Part shown: in pieces, positions 1-8,688 of the stretch
Layout of the letters: every line of letters starts with the position of its first letter
Position numbering within the stretch: position 1 is the stretch's first letter
NCBI RefSeq assembly: GCF_013752535.1
Contig: NZ_CP058348.1
Location: forward strand, 1,922,001 to 1,986,000
Reading direction: 5' to 3'
Source of the DNA: Bdellovibrio sp. KM01
GTDB taxonomy: Bacteria > Bdellovibrionota > Bdellovibrionia > Bdellovibrionales > Bdellovibrionaceae
DNA length: 64,000 bases
Notes under the pieces: model-generated
What the model was told of the DNA's origin: nothing
The model's input: only the letters and a program-made list of their open reading frames with translations
Databases searched by the model: none
Made by a program: the position numbers and the translations under genes

Positions 1-754
1 TTCACTTGAGAAATATACTGATGGCCTAAAAGACCATTACATGAATGCTGCAAATTTCTGTACAGCGAACAAAGTTAAAGATCCAACAGATAGAGCTTCT
101 TGGGTAACGCGAACTGATCTTAAAAAGGACCAGATTGATGCCTGCGAAAACTTGAAAGATCGTTACTTTGACTTGGTAACTATCCTTGATCCTAAAACAG
201 GTATCGCGACGCCTCCACCAGTGCCAGCTGATCCATGTCCGCAGCAAACTGCAGGTACATACCAGGATTCAAATGGTCAGTGTGTATGTCAGTCTACTCA
301 AAAACCACCTGAAAAAAGCGAAGCAGTTGGTCCGGTTAAATTGACATGCCCTGCTGCCGTTATCCCAGGTGTTGGCGAGCCAACTGATAAAGCTCCTGAA
401 GAATGTACTGAGTGGAGCTGGTGTAAGAAAAAAGGCTTGTACATCGGTGCAGGTATCGCAACAGCAGCTTTGATTGCTTGGTTGTTGTTGAAGAAAAAGA
501 AAAAGGACAAAAAAGATCCAGTTTACGAAACGCCAGTAACAGTTGAGCCATCAGTTTCCCCAAGCCCAACTGCGACAACTCCGGGAACTGTGATTGAAAC
601 TCCAGATCCAGGTCCGACGACGCCTACTTGTGAAGTGCCGCCGAACTCAGTGATCAACGGTGTTTGTACTCCTCCGACGGTAGTAATCCCTGATCCTCCA
701 CCATCTGAAGGTGGTACGACAGAGGGCGCACCAACAAGCGGTGGCGTTCGCTAG
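1..754 (+). CDS. Membrane-anchored hypothetical protein, 5' end cut by window
   Basis: The reading frame is open from base 2, before the first visible ATG at 41, so the true start probably lies outside the window. The visible part has an N-terminal segment with several Cys residues, one membrane helix (around residues 131-150 from the ATG at 41) followed directly by a run of lysines, and a Pro/Thr-rich C-terminal tail. The lysine stop after the helix suggests the tail is cytoplasmic and the Cys-rich part is outside, although the topology is inferred. I recognise no family. The next gene starts 8 bases downstream, so the two may share a transcript. Confidence 0.75.
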   Translation, partial: SLEKYTDGLKDHYMNAANFCTANKVKDPTDRASWVTRTDLKKDQIDACENLKDRYFDLVTILDPKTGIATPPPVPADPCPQQTAGTYQDSNGQCVCQSTQKPPEKSEAVGPVKLTCPAAVIPGVGEPTDKAPEECTEWSWCKKKGLYIGAGIATAALIAWLLLKKKKKDKKDPVYETPVTVEPSVSPSPTATTPGTVIETPDPGPTTPTCEVPPNSVINGVCTPPTVVIPDPPPSEGGTTEGAPTSGGVR

Positions 755-762
755 AAAAAGCG

Positions 763-1356
763 ATGAGCAATACCGAAATTAATAAACAAGAAATTCCACA
801 GCGGGCTCCTCGGAAACGAGAAGCCCCTGTGCCGTTAAGGGGTCCATCAAAGGACCTTTTTAATTCGCGCAAAGACATGGATTTTTCGGTGGGCACCGGA
901 TTCCAGGGTGGTCCGTCACGTAAGCGCAAAGGTTATCGCCTGGCTTTATGGTCGTTGATGGCATCTTTCATTGATGGCTTGGTTCTGGTTGCGGTCAGCT
1001 GTGCTTTTTTGGTGCTGTTTTCGCTATTGATGAAGACCAACGCCAGTATCGTGATTAAAAACTATTTCCATACTGAATCGCAAATTATGTTACTGGCTGA
1101 AATCTACGCGGTGAGTGCATGGGTGTATCTGATCGCAACCCGTGTGCTGACGGGTTCTAGCATTGGCGAATGGGCCTGCAATATCCGATTGGGTCAACCC
1201 CATGAGCGATTAGAAACTCGTTATGTCTTGCGTGTATTAGCGCGCTCTACGCTGATCGTGGTGACTGGTGTTGTGACTCTGCCAGCACTGTCTTTGATTT
1301 TGGGTGGAGATTTGACCGGCAAGCTGTGCGGTCTTCGTTTATTTTCTTTGAAGTAA
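763..1356 (+). CDS. RDD-family-like membrane protein
   Basis: A 197-residue protein with a polar, basic N-terminal 60 residues, then a helix that begins with an F-I-D-G motif, followed by two or three further hydrophobic segments. The Asp at the start of the first helix and the later Arg/Gly-rich W-A-C-N-I-R-L motif fit the RDD family of small membrane proteins, whose function is poorly known. It starts 8 bases after the preceding gene and its 3' end overlaps the convergent methyltransferase gene by 18 bases. The family call is moderately sure; the role is unknown. Confidence 0.7.
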   Translation: MSNTEINKQEIPQRAPRKREAPVPLRGPSKDLFNSRKDMDFSVGTGFQGGPSRKRKGYRLALWSLMASFIDGLVLVAVSCAFLVLFSLLMKTNASIVIKNYFHTESQIMLLAEIYAVSAWVYLIATRVLTGSSIGEWACNIRLGQPHERLETRYVLRVLARSTLIVVTGVVTLPALSLILGGDLTGKLCGLRLFSLK

Positions 1357-2481
1357 GCCTAAAACTTCATAATGATTTGTTTGCGGAAACTGATCCAGTA
1401 TCACAAGCTCTTTGATTTCATATCCATACGACTGAAGACGTTGCATGTCTTTCGCCATCGACTCTGGAAAGCATGACATATAAATGAAAAATGGCGGTCG
1501 CTGGTCGTAACTGAGTTCTTCCAATGGATTTAAGAAGCCCATCAGGCCCGAGCGCGGAGGATTTGCCAAGACTCCATCAAATTGACTGAAATCCTGCAGA
1601 ATTTTCTTTTGAAAATCTCCCCGGTAAATTGTTAATTTCTGACTGTGGGGTTTTAATTCGGAAGGTAACATAAGAACTGTTTTTTCAAGTCCTTCCAATG
1701 AAAGTGCGTCGATCTCGCAGGCTAAAACTGATTTTGCCGCTGTCAGTGCTGGCAACGTTAAATTACCAATTCCTGAACCGAATTCAATAATGCGTGCCTG
1801 AGGAAATTGATTCACCCAGGATGAGATCTTATCTGCAATCAGTTTATTTGCCTTAAGGCTTGGCTGTGTAAAGCTCGCAACGTGGCAGTAAAGTTTCACT
1901 GCTAGTTCGCCCATCCATGTTGTGAACCAAACGTTCAATTCTGGATCTTTTAGTTTGAATTCATGTCCATTCCAGACGGGGATTTTACGGCGTTGGCCGA
2001 TCTCTACGAAGGCATGTTCCTGAAGATTTTTAAGAATGGATTGTTCATCCAAAAGGGCTTTGATGTCGACATTAGCGAAATCAAGCCAAACCCCACGTTG
2101 GCCTTCAGGTCCGACGCGCAGACGGATGGAGCCTTTGGTGAAAGGCCATTTGATTTTTCTGAATTCTGTATACCAAGTCTGAAGTTCTGGAGAAAGCTGA
2201 GCGCAAATTTCAATATCCACGATTTCACGAGCATTTTTACCATAAAGACCCAGGCGACCGTCTTGAAGACTGAAATCCAAGCGGTCTCGCAGATATCCCG
2301 CGCCAGCACTTAAGAACTCGATTTTTTCAGGAATTTGCAATTCATGACTTTGTAAAAGGCCACGCAACTCAGAAGTTTTACTTTGAACTTGCTTTCCATA
2401 GGGGTGATCCAGCAACTGGCAACCAGAGCAGGTATCTTTGTAAGGACATGGAATAAGAGTTTGTGGGTCAGTTACAGTCAT
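1339..2481 (-). CDS. 23S rRNA (uracil-5-)-methyltransferase, RumA/RlmD-like
   Basis: A 380-residue class I SAM-dependent RNA methyltransferase of the TrmA/RumA family, which methylates C5 of uridine in rRNA or tRNA. The N-terminus has Cys residues spaced like the family's [4Fe-4S] site (C-P-Y-K-D-T-C-S-G-C). The central SAM-binding motif is E-F-G-S-G-I-G-N-L-T, the N-P-P-R motif follows near residue 310, and the catalytic Cys sits in Y-M-S-C-F-P. It is shorter than E. coli RlmD (about 430) and lacks an obvious TRAM domain, so the exact target uridine cannot be stated. The start overlaps the stop of the upstream gene by ATGA, which implies translational coupling. Confidence 0.88.
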   Translation of the reverse strand: MTVTDPQTLIPCPYKDTCSGCQLLDHPYGKQVQSKTSELRGLLQSHELQIPEKIEFLSAGAGYLRDRLDFSLQDGRLGLYGKNAREIVDIEICAQLSPELQTWYTEFRKIKWPFTKGSIRLRVGPEGQRGVWLDFANVDIKALLDEQSILKNLQEHAFVEIGQRRKIPVWNGHEFKLKDPELNVWFTTWMGELAVKLYCHVASFTQPSLKANKLIADKISSWVNQFPQARIIEFGSGIGNLTLPALTAAKSVLACEIDALSLEGLEKTVLMLPSELKPHSQKLTIYRGDFQKKILQDFSQFDGVLANPPRSGLMGFLNPLEELSYDQRPPFFIYMSCFPESMAKDMQRLQSYGYEIKELVILDQFPQTNHYEVLGLLQRK

Positions 2482-3116
2482 TTAGAACGGGGCACGGGCT
2501 CCAGTTTGTATATGCAGCTGGCAGCGTCTTTTTTCACGCCATCTTCATAGTGTAGATCGCGTTCAGTATACCCCAGAGTCACGTGGGGGAAAAACAATTC
2601 CGGATTAAATTCACCAGATTTCCCACCCTTTTTGATATACAAAGCCTCAATGGCCTGACGAACCTTAAACAAGGCTTCGGATTCTACCACGATGAAATAC
2701 GTGCTTTCCTCTTTTCCTTGGATATTTAAGGCGCCTTTTCCCAGGCACAGCGGATGATAAGCGCTTTTTTGTAAGTTCATTTGCTCCGCCACCTGATGAA
2801 TGTCCTTCATTTTCAAATGACGGCTTAAGACTTTATCAAACTCCACCGGTGAGATCACCGTGATATGGGCTTCACCGCGGTTTTTTAAAGGGGACTTCAA
2901 AATCTCTTCGACTTGCTTCAAGAGAGGTTGAAAGCCCTTGTACTCCAAACTCATCGCCAGGTAATTTTTAAATGCACCGCTACCTTCGTGGGCAACAAAA
3001 GGGACAGGAGAGTAGATTTCGTCGGTGTATTTAATCTCAGGAAGTTTTGTTTCTGGTGGAGCGGTTACGCAAGAGCTTAGCACTAGCATAATGAAAACCC
3101 ATTGAATTGCGCGCAT
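2478..3116 (-). CDS. Exported lipoprotein with 2H phosphoesterase motifs
   Basis: The ATG at 3116 was chosen because GGGAGG lies six bases upstream; a longer form from 3152 is possible. The first 16 residues form a lipoprotein signal ending in L-S-S-C. The mature protein has two H-x-T motifs, A-H-I-T-V and P-H-V-T-L, about 100 residues apart, the signature of 2H phosphoesterases (2'-5' RNA ligase and cyclic phosphodiesterase superfamily). Those enzymes cleave 2',3'-cyclic or 2'-5' phosphates, usually in the cytoplasm, so an exported form is odd. It is followed by an RNA methyltransferase through an ATGA overlap. Substrate unknown; the family call rests on the two motifs only. Confidence 0.78.
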   Translation of the reverse strand: MRAIQWVFIMLVLSSCVTAPPETKLPEIKYTDEIYSPVPFVAHEGSGAFKNYLAMSLEYKGFQPLLKQVEEILKSPLKNRGEAHITVISPVEFDKVLSRHLKMKDIHQVAEQMNLQKSAYHPLCLGKGALNIQGKEESTYFIVVESEALFKVRQAIEALYIKKGGKSGEFNPELFFPHVTLGYTERDLHYEDGVKKDAASCIYKLEPVPRSK

Positions 3117-3174
3117 AAGCATCCTCCCAAGACAATTGACATAATTCCCCATGTACTTCTAGCCTACACAGACT

Positions 3175-6105
3175 ATGAATAAAGAGAAAGCGGTTCTTAC
3201 AAATCTTCTGTGTCTAATGGTCTTCGCAGGGGCCATTTCCTCCTGCCAAAGCAAAGAAATGAAATTAAACGTTCCCGAGTCTCATGGTGGAGCAGTCGCG
3301 GGTTCATTTGTAAATTCCCCGAACAATTTGCTCAGCGAAACACGTCAGTTGACCTTTGTTGGTCCTAAATCAGGCGAAGGATATTTCAGTCCTGACGGGC
3401 GCTATATGATCTTTCAAAGCGAAAGAGAGCCAGGAAATCCCTTCTATCAAATGTACGTGATGGATCTTAAAAATGGCGAAACACGCCGCGTGTCTCCGGG
3501 AGTGGGTAAAACCACTTGCGGGTGGATTCATCCTTCCATGAAAAAAGTGATGTTTTCTTCGACGCATACAGATCCTGATACGAAAAAGAAAATGGCAGAA
3601 GAGATCGAGAATCGCAAAAAAGCCGTGAAGGCCAAGTACTCCTGGAGCTTTGATGAAAACTACGACATTTGGACCTCGAATCTGGATGGTAAAGATCTTA
3701 AAAGACTGACGAAAGAAAAAGGTTACGACGCTGAGGGGGCCTATTCTCCTGATGGCAAATTCATTGTCTTTGCTTCAAACCGTGCGGGTTACTCCGAGAA
3801 GCTTTCGGCTGATGACCAAAAGCTGTTTGAGCAGGACCCTTCCTATATGATGGATATTTATATCATGAAGGCCGATGGCACTGGTGTGAAACGCCTGACA
3901 GACTTCAAAGGCTATGATGGCGGCCCGTTCTTTAGCACTGACGGCAAGAAGATCACGTGGCGTCGTTTCAATGCCGCAGGCACCACGGCTGAAATCTATA
4001 CCATGAATATCGATGGCTCTGAGCAAAAACCAGTCACTCATATGAAGGCTATGTCTTGGGCGCCATTTTTTCACCCATCGGGTGATTACATTGTCTTTGG
4101 GTCCAGTGTCTTAGGATTTACAAATTTTGAACTCTTCATCGTTGATACCGCTGGAAAATCCGATCCTGTGCGTGTGACGTTTGCAGATGATTTCGATGGT
4201 CTTCCTGTATTCACTCCGGATGGCAAACATCTGTCCTGGACCCATCGTAATCAAAAAGGGGATTCCCAAATCGTAATGGCGAAATGGGATGATGCTCAGG
4301 CGCGGCGCCTTTTAAAGCTTCCTTCGGTGGATCCAAGCAAAGCTTCCTTGTCTGCTGATATCAACGTTGAGGATCTGAAAACCTGGATCGCATATTTAAC
4401 ACAGAATGAATTCGCCGGTCGCAGTACGGGGGGCGCTCAGGAGAAGATTTATACTGACAAAATTGCTGAAGCCTTTAAGGCCTGGGGGTTAAAACCTGCT
4501 GGAGTTCATGGGACTTACTTCCAATCCTTCGAATTTACTTCAGGTGTGAGTCTGGGAGATAAGAACTTACTTGAACTGATTGGCAAAGGTCAGACATCTT
4601 ACAAGATTTCTAAGGATTATGAACCCCTGTCGTTCTCCAAAACCGGACCGATCAGTGGAGCGCCGATTGTGTTTGCAGGTTACGGGATTAAGGCACCAGC
4701 TTCTGATAAGGAAGCTGCCTATGATTCTTATAAAGGTCTCGATGTTAAAAACAAATGGGTTATGGTTCTAACGGATTTGCCTGCCAATTTGCCATCGACT
4801 CGTCGTCAGTATTTGAATCTGTATTCCAGAATGCAACATAAGGTGACGGTTGCAAAAAATGAGGGCGCTATCGGTTTGATAGCGGTTCATGGACCTTTAA
4901 GTGATTTGAAAGATCAGTTTGGTAAAATCAAATTCGAGGGGTCGCTGTCGGAATCCAGTATCGCAGTGATTCGCCTTTCTACGCCGGTGGCTTCTGGTTT
5001 ATTGCAAAACGCAGGAAAAGATCTTAAAGCCGAGCAAGCTCTTTTAGACAAGGGGGAGCCTCAACCTGGATTCGCAATTCCTTCCATGTACTTGAAGGGA
5101 AATATTGATCTGCAATTTCAAAAGTCCAAAGGGACAAATGTGATCGCAGAAATTCCAGCAAAAGGCGCGACGACATCTGTATTGATTGGGGCCCACGGGG
5201 ATCATTTAGGTCTAGGTATGGCGGGAAGTTCGCTGGCTAAAAAAGAAGAGGCCGGCCTTCCTCACGGGGGAGCTGATGATAATGCATCAGGAGTTGCGGG
5301 AGTCTTGGAGCTCGCTCATTCTTATGCAGGCTTGCAAAAAACATCTCCTGGAAAGCTTAAGAAGAACTTGATATTTGCAGTTTGGTCCGGTGAAGAGTTG
5401 GGGAATTTGGGGTCAACCCATTTCACAAAGACACTTCTGGGTAAAAAGATCGAAGCCTATTTGAATATGGATATGGTGGGGCGCCTGCGTGATCGCCTGT
5501 TTATTCAAGGATTGGGTTCGGGCGATACTTGGAGCGCGATAGCTGAACGCGTGGAGGCGCAAACGCGTCTGCCGTTGGTCGCTCAAGAAGACCCCTATTT
5601 ACCAACAGATTCCTTAGCTTTGTATATGGCAGGTATTCCCACGGCTCATTTTTTTACGGGGGCGCATTCTGAATACCACACACCACGAGACACGATGGAT
5701 CTGATTAACTTTGAAGGTCTAGTTAAAGTATTAGGTGTGGTTAAAGGCTTTAGTGACCAGATTGTGATGACTTCTAAGCCAAGCGTGAGATATGTGAAGG
5801 TTGCAAGCTCGCAAAACAATATGGAAGGTCGCAGTTTCCGTGTCTATGTGGGGACAATCCCAGACTATACACAGGAAGGCACGAAAGGCGTTTTGCTTTC
5901 AGGAGTTTCCAAAGACAGTCCAGCTGAAAAAGCTGGACTGCTTGAAAAGGATATCTTGATCGAGTTTGATAACACCAAAATCGACAATATCTATGATTAC
6001 GTTTACGCGTTACAAGCGGTGAAGCCTAACAAAGAAACCTCCATGAAAGTTCTAAGGCAGGGCAAAGTTGTGGAGTTAAAAGTCACGCCGAAACTAAAAG
6101 AATAA
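3175..6105 (+). CDS. Lipoprotein aminopeptidase: TolB-like propeller, M28 peptidase, PDZ domain
   Basis: A 976-residue exported protein. The signal ends in I-S-S-C (Cys24), so it is probably a lipoprotein. Residues about 55-390 hold repeated S-P-D-G-x-x-I-x-F blades typical of WD40-like TolB propellers. Residues about 390-640 include a PA-like insert. The M28 zinc peptidase core follows: A-H-G-D-H (about 673), A-D-D-N (about 700), G-E-E-L (about 740), N-M-D-M-V-G and a late Y-H-T-P. A PDZ domain closes the protein (about 905-975). The role is probably peptide or protein breakdown in the periplasm or at the surface. It is divergent from the 2H lipoprotein; a possible promoter (TTGACA at 3136, N18, TAGCCT) lies between the two. 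Confidence 0.92.
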   Translation: MNKEKAVLTNLLCLMVFAGAISSCQSKEMKLNVPESHGGAVAGSFVNSPNNLLSETRQLTFVGPKSGEGYFSPDGRYMIFQSEREPGNPFYQMYVMDLKNGETRRVSPGVGKTTCGWIHPSMKKVMFSSTHTDPDTKKKMAEEIENRKKAVKAKYSWSFDENYDIWTSNLDGKDLKRLTKEKGYDAEGAYSPDGKFIVFASNRAGYSEKLSADDQKLFEQDPSYMMDIYIMKADGTGVKRLTDFKGYDGGPFFSTDGKKITWRRFNAAGTTAEIYTMNIDGSEQKPVTHMKAMSWAPFFHPSGDYIVFGSSVLGFTNFELFIVDTAGKSDPVRVTFADDFDGLPVFTPDGKHLSWTHRNQKGDSQIVMAKWDDAQARRLLKLPSVDPSKASLSADINVEDLKTWIAYLTQNEFAGRSTGGAQEKIYTDKIAEAFKAWGLKPAGVHGTYFQSFEFTSGVSLGDKNLLELIGKGQTSYKISKDYEPLSFSKTGPISGAPIVFAGYGIKAPASDKEAAYDSYKGLDVKNKWVMVLTDLPANLPSTRRQYLNLYSRMQHKVTVAKNEGAIGLIAVHGPLSDLKDQFGKIKFEGSLSESSIAVIRLSTPVASGLLQNAGKDLKAEQALLDKGEPQPGFAIPSMYLKGNIDLQFQKSKGTNVIAEIPAKGATTSVLIGAHGDHLGLGMAGSSLAKKEEAGLPHGGADDNASGVAGVLELAHSYAGLQKTSPGKLKKNLIFAVWSGEELGNLGSTHFTKTLLGKKIEAYLNMDMVGRLRDRLFIQGLGSGDTWSAIAERVEAQTRLPLVAQEDPYLPTDSLALYMAGIPTAHFFTGAHSEYHTPRDTMDLINFEGLVKVLGVVKGFSDQIVMTSKPSVRYVKVASSQNNMEGRSFRVYVGTIPDYTQEGTKGVLLSGVSKDSPAEKAGLLEKDILIEFDNTKIDNIYDYVYALQAVKPNKETSMKVLRQGKVVELKVTPKLKE

Positions 6106-6153
6106 ACCACTCCCCCGAATGATTTTTTATTACAGCGGGGAGTCCAGTAAAAA

Positions 6154-6184
6154 CAAAAGGGGAGTGCGTAACTCCCCTTTTTTA
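6154..6184. terminator. Bidirectional intrinsic terminator
   Basis: A hairpin with stem AAAAGGGGAGT/ACTCCCCTTTT and a short loop, flanked by A and T runs, lies between two convergent genes and can end transcripts from both sides. Confidence 0.85.
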
Positions 6185-6192
6185 TTAGATTC

Positions 6193-6894
6193 CTACAAAG
6201 TCGGAAATTTTAATTTGGAACATTTCTTTTTCAGGTAGCTTGCCAGATTTTTATCGGAAAACTTCACGTAAGGATCACCATCTTCACGGTAACTAAATAT
6301 ATCTCCCACAGTCAGTTCACAAGTTTTACCCACTTCATCTGTGAACTTAACTTTACCGCGAGGGTTACTGGTTGGTGCTGAACCCATTTTAAATCCAGCA
6401 TCCAGGATCAGGCCTTTGTAGCCTTTAATTTCCACGCCGCCGGCATTGCCCTTGGCAACTTCCGGTGCAACATAGACCTCGGCCTTGCTTTGACCTTTCA
6501 GTTGAGCCGATTCGAAATCAAAATAATATTCGTCTCCTGTTGTGGAGATAACCTTAAGAACTCGCTGTTCTTGGTCCCAAGTAAATGACGGATACTTGAG
6601 ACGACGGGGGAACGTGTAGAATTCTCGAGCCCCTGTCGTTTCCGAAACTGGACCCGTGCCAAAGGAGTTAAAAACCATCAGGTTCCCATCCGCCGCGAAG
6701 ACATATCCACGGTAGAACATGGAATCCTTTTTGTAATCGCTAACGGATACAAAGCAATCTCCGTTCCCTGTGGGGCGCATTTGCACTTGAATGCTTCCTC
6801 CGCGCTCGACGCGATCTTGGCAGGTGGAATTATCCAGAGCTTGAATTGAAGCAAAGCTTGGCAGAGCCATGAACAAGGAAATCAAAAGTTGCAT
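6193..6894 (-). CDS. Hypothetical exported protein
   Basis: A 233-residue protein with a short signal peptide (cleavage likely after S-F-A near residue 15). The mature part is rich in beta-prone and aromatic residues, has Cys residues near both ends that could form disulfides, and ends in a lysine-rich tail. I recognise no family. It is a single gene, convergent with the M28 peptidase across a shared terminator. Periplasmic or secreted location is inferred from the signal peptide. Confidence 0.75.
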   Translation of the reverse strand: MQLLISLFMALPSFASIQALDNSTCQDRVERGGSIQVQMRPTGNGDCFVSVSDYKKDSMFYRGYVFAADGNLMVFNSFGTGPVSETTGAREFYTFPRRLKYPSFTWDQEQRVLKVISTTGDEYYFDFESAQLKGQSKAEVYVAPEVAKGNAGGVEIKGYKGLILDAGFKMGSAPTSNPRGKVKFTDEVGKTCELTVGDIFSYREDGDPYVKFSDKNLASYLKKKCSKLKFPTL

Positions 6895-7061
6895 AAAAAC
6901 CTCACTGAGTTATTTCAGGAGAACTCATCGAATTGCCACTGTCAGCAAGGGACACGGAGCGGCGAAATAAATCTTCAACAAAACTTTAACCATTTCTGGA
7001 CTCGATGATTCTTAACCTTTTGTGTTCTTATAAGAGTCTCTTTATCGAGAGGGATTTGTCT

Positions 7062-7463
7062 ATGTCTTCTACTTTTTCCGACGAATTTAGAAAGTATCAA
7101 AAACAGGAACGCCGCCTGACAGCTGCGATCGTTTTGGTGTCTGTATTGGCGCCAGTTTCTTTTACTTTGTTGTTGGAAAGAAAATTTCATTGGACCGTTT
7201 GTGGAACGACAGCTCTTTTGTTTTTGGTGGCAGCCGTGGCTTTGCATGTTTACCGTGCGCAGGTGTCACAAAAGCTTTTAAAGAAGTATGAAAACCTTGA
7301 GGTGGGATCTGTGTTGGCGAAAAAGATTTCTCCAAAAGCCCCAAGTCGTTTTGTGATCACTAACACTGGCTACAATCACTTTTATCTAAAATGCCTGAAT
7401 ACGGGCGAGCAAGTTCTCGTGTCTAAACACAGAGTTCGCGAAGATTTCGATATTGCAAATTGA
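7062..7463 (+). CDS. Small hypothetical membrane protein
   Basis: The ATG at 7062 was chosen because GAGAGGGA lies just upstream; an upstream ATG at 7005 has no good ribosome site. The 133-residue product has two adjacent membrane helices (residues about 22-65) and a soluble C-terminal half of about 65 residues with alternating beta-type sequence. No family is recognised. A gene for an exported esterase follows 32 bases downstream. Confidence 0.7.
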   Translation: MSSTFSDEFRKYQKQERRLTAAIVLVSVLAPVSFTLLLERKFHWTVCGTTALLFLVAAVALHVYRAQVSQKLLKKYENLEVGSVLAKKISPKAPSRFVITNTGYNHFYLKCLNTGEQVLVSKHRVREDFDIAN

Positions 7464-7495
7464 TTTCAACATTCTCATGACGGAGCCTATTTCAA

Positions 7496-8365
7496 ATGGA
7501 GGCTCCAGTGCGAAGACTTGCGTTTATTTCAGCGCTCTTCACTTTGCTATATCTAAAGATATCTGTCGCTGGTGTCTTGGATTATAGCTGCTCTTCGAAA
7601 ACTCTGAATGGCGTCAATTTCAAATATTGTATCAATCAGGTTGATCGCACTCGCAATCAAGACATCGTCTATTTCTTTCATGGGATTTCCGCCAATGCGG
7701 AATCCTGGTTTAATAAAGGCGACACACGATCCATTTCCAAACGTTGGCTGCTAAAGGGTTACGAACCCACCGTGATCACTATTTCTTTCGGTCCGGCCTG
7801 GATGTTAGTGGACAACAACAAAGCGAAAACTCTGCCTCTTTTTAGAGACCACATTCTGCCATTTCTGGAAAACGAAGTGGGCGGCTTGGGGCAAGGTCGA
7901 CGGATGTTGATTGGGCAATCCATGGGGGGTTTTAACGCTGCGGAAGCGACGTTAAGAATGCCCGGATATTTTTCTAAAGCACTTCTTTTGTGTCCAGCTC
8001 TGTCGGTGATTGGCCCGTATTCCAGCAACCAAGATATCGCCGATTATAAACGCCGGACTGGAGCTGAAAGCTTCCTGGTCGATTCCTTAATTGATATCTC
8101 TAAAAACTATATAGTTGATGCCGATGATTGGGATCATCACGATCCACTGAAGTTGCCAGCGTCTTATCCTCAGGGAATTTCTAAGCCACTCTATTATGTA
8201 TCAACGGGTCGGGGAGACAACTTTGGTTTCCAAGAGGGCTCTGAACTGTTCGTTAATATCACAAAAAAATATAGCTTCCAGGCACAGTGGGCTCCCGTTT
8301 TCGGGTATCACTGCAGTTTCAATCGGCAGGGAGCTTCCGATTTTATTAGAGGAGTCTCGAAATGA
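7496..8365 (+). CDS. Exported alpha/beta-hydrolase, esterase-like
   Basis: A 289-residue protein with an N-terminal signal peptide (hydrophobic to about residue 25). It has the oxyanion H-G motif F-F-H-G-I-S and the nucleophile elbow G-Q-S-M-G-G, with candidate catalytic His in G-Y-H-C near the C-terminus; the Asp is less clear. This matches the esterase D / putative esterase group of alpha/beta hydrolases. The substrate is unknown; an ester outside the cytoplasm is likely. The stop overlaps the start of the KH-protein gene by ATGA. Confidence 0.85.
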   Translation: MEAPVRRLAFISALFTLLYLKISVAGVLDYSCSSKTLNGVNFKYCINQVDRTRNQDIVYFFHGISANAESWFNKGDTRSISKRWLLKGYEPTVITISFGPAWMLVDNNKAKTLPLFRDHILPFLENEVGGLGQGRRMLIGQSMGGFNAAEATLRMPGYFSKALLLCPALSVIGPYSSNQDIADYKRRTGAESFLVDSLIDISKNYIVDADDWDHHDPLKLPASYPQGISKPLYYVSTGRGDNFGFQEGSELFVNITKKYSFQAQWAPVFGYHCSFNRQGASDFIRGVSK

Positions 8366-8679
8366 ACGATATGGAATCATATAAAGGGTTTAAAGAAGAA
8401 AATCGCATCAAGGGTGACGACATTAATGCAGATGAATACCGCGAGGAGATCCGGCAATTGATTGAAAAAGTCGTCCGCTTTTTAGTCGACCAGCCTGACA
8501 CGGTGACGGTCACAACCTATGTGGGACCTAAGACCACTGTTTATCGTGTGAATTGTGCGAAAGACAATTTAGGTCAGGTCATTGGAGCTCAAGGGAAAAC
8601 AATCATGGGCTTGCGGGCCGTTGTTCATGCCATGACAGCACGAAATGGAATCCGTTCTATTGTGGAGATTCCAGTATAG
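8362..8679 (+). CDS. KH-domain RNA-binding protein, KhpA-like
   Basis: A 105-residue protein. The C-terminal 75 residues form a single KH domain with the G-x-x-G loop in I-G-A-Q-G-K, followed by the R-x-x-V helix, as in KhpA (YlqC), a small RNA-binding protein that in Gram-positive bacteria pairs with KhpB and affects cell elongation. An extra N-terminal segment of about 30 charged residues is present. It overlaps the esterase gene by four bases (ATGA), an unusual neighbour for KhpA, which usually sits beside rpsP/rimM. Confidence 0.85.
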   Translation: MNDMESYKGFKEENRIKGDDINADEYREEIRQLIEKVVRFLVDQPDTVTVTTYVGPKTTVYRVNCAKDNLGQVIGAQGKTIMGLRAVVHAMTARNGIRSIVEIPV

Positions 8680-8688
8680 GCGGCAGGA

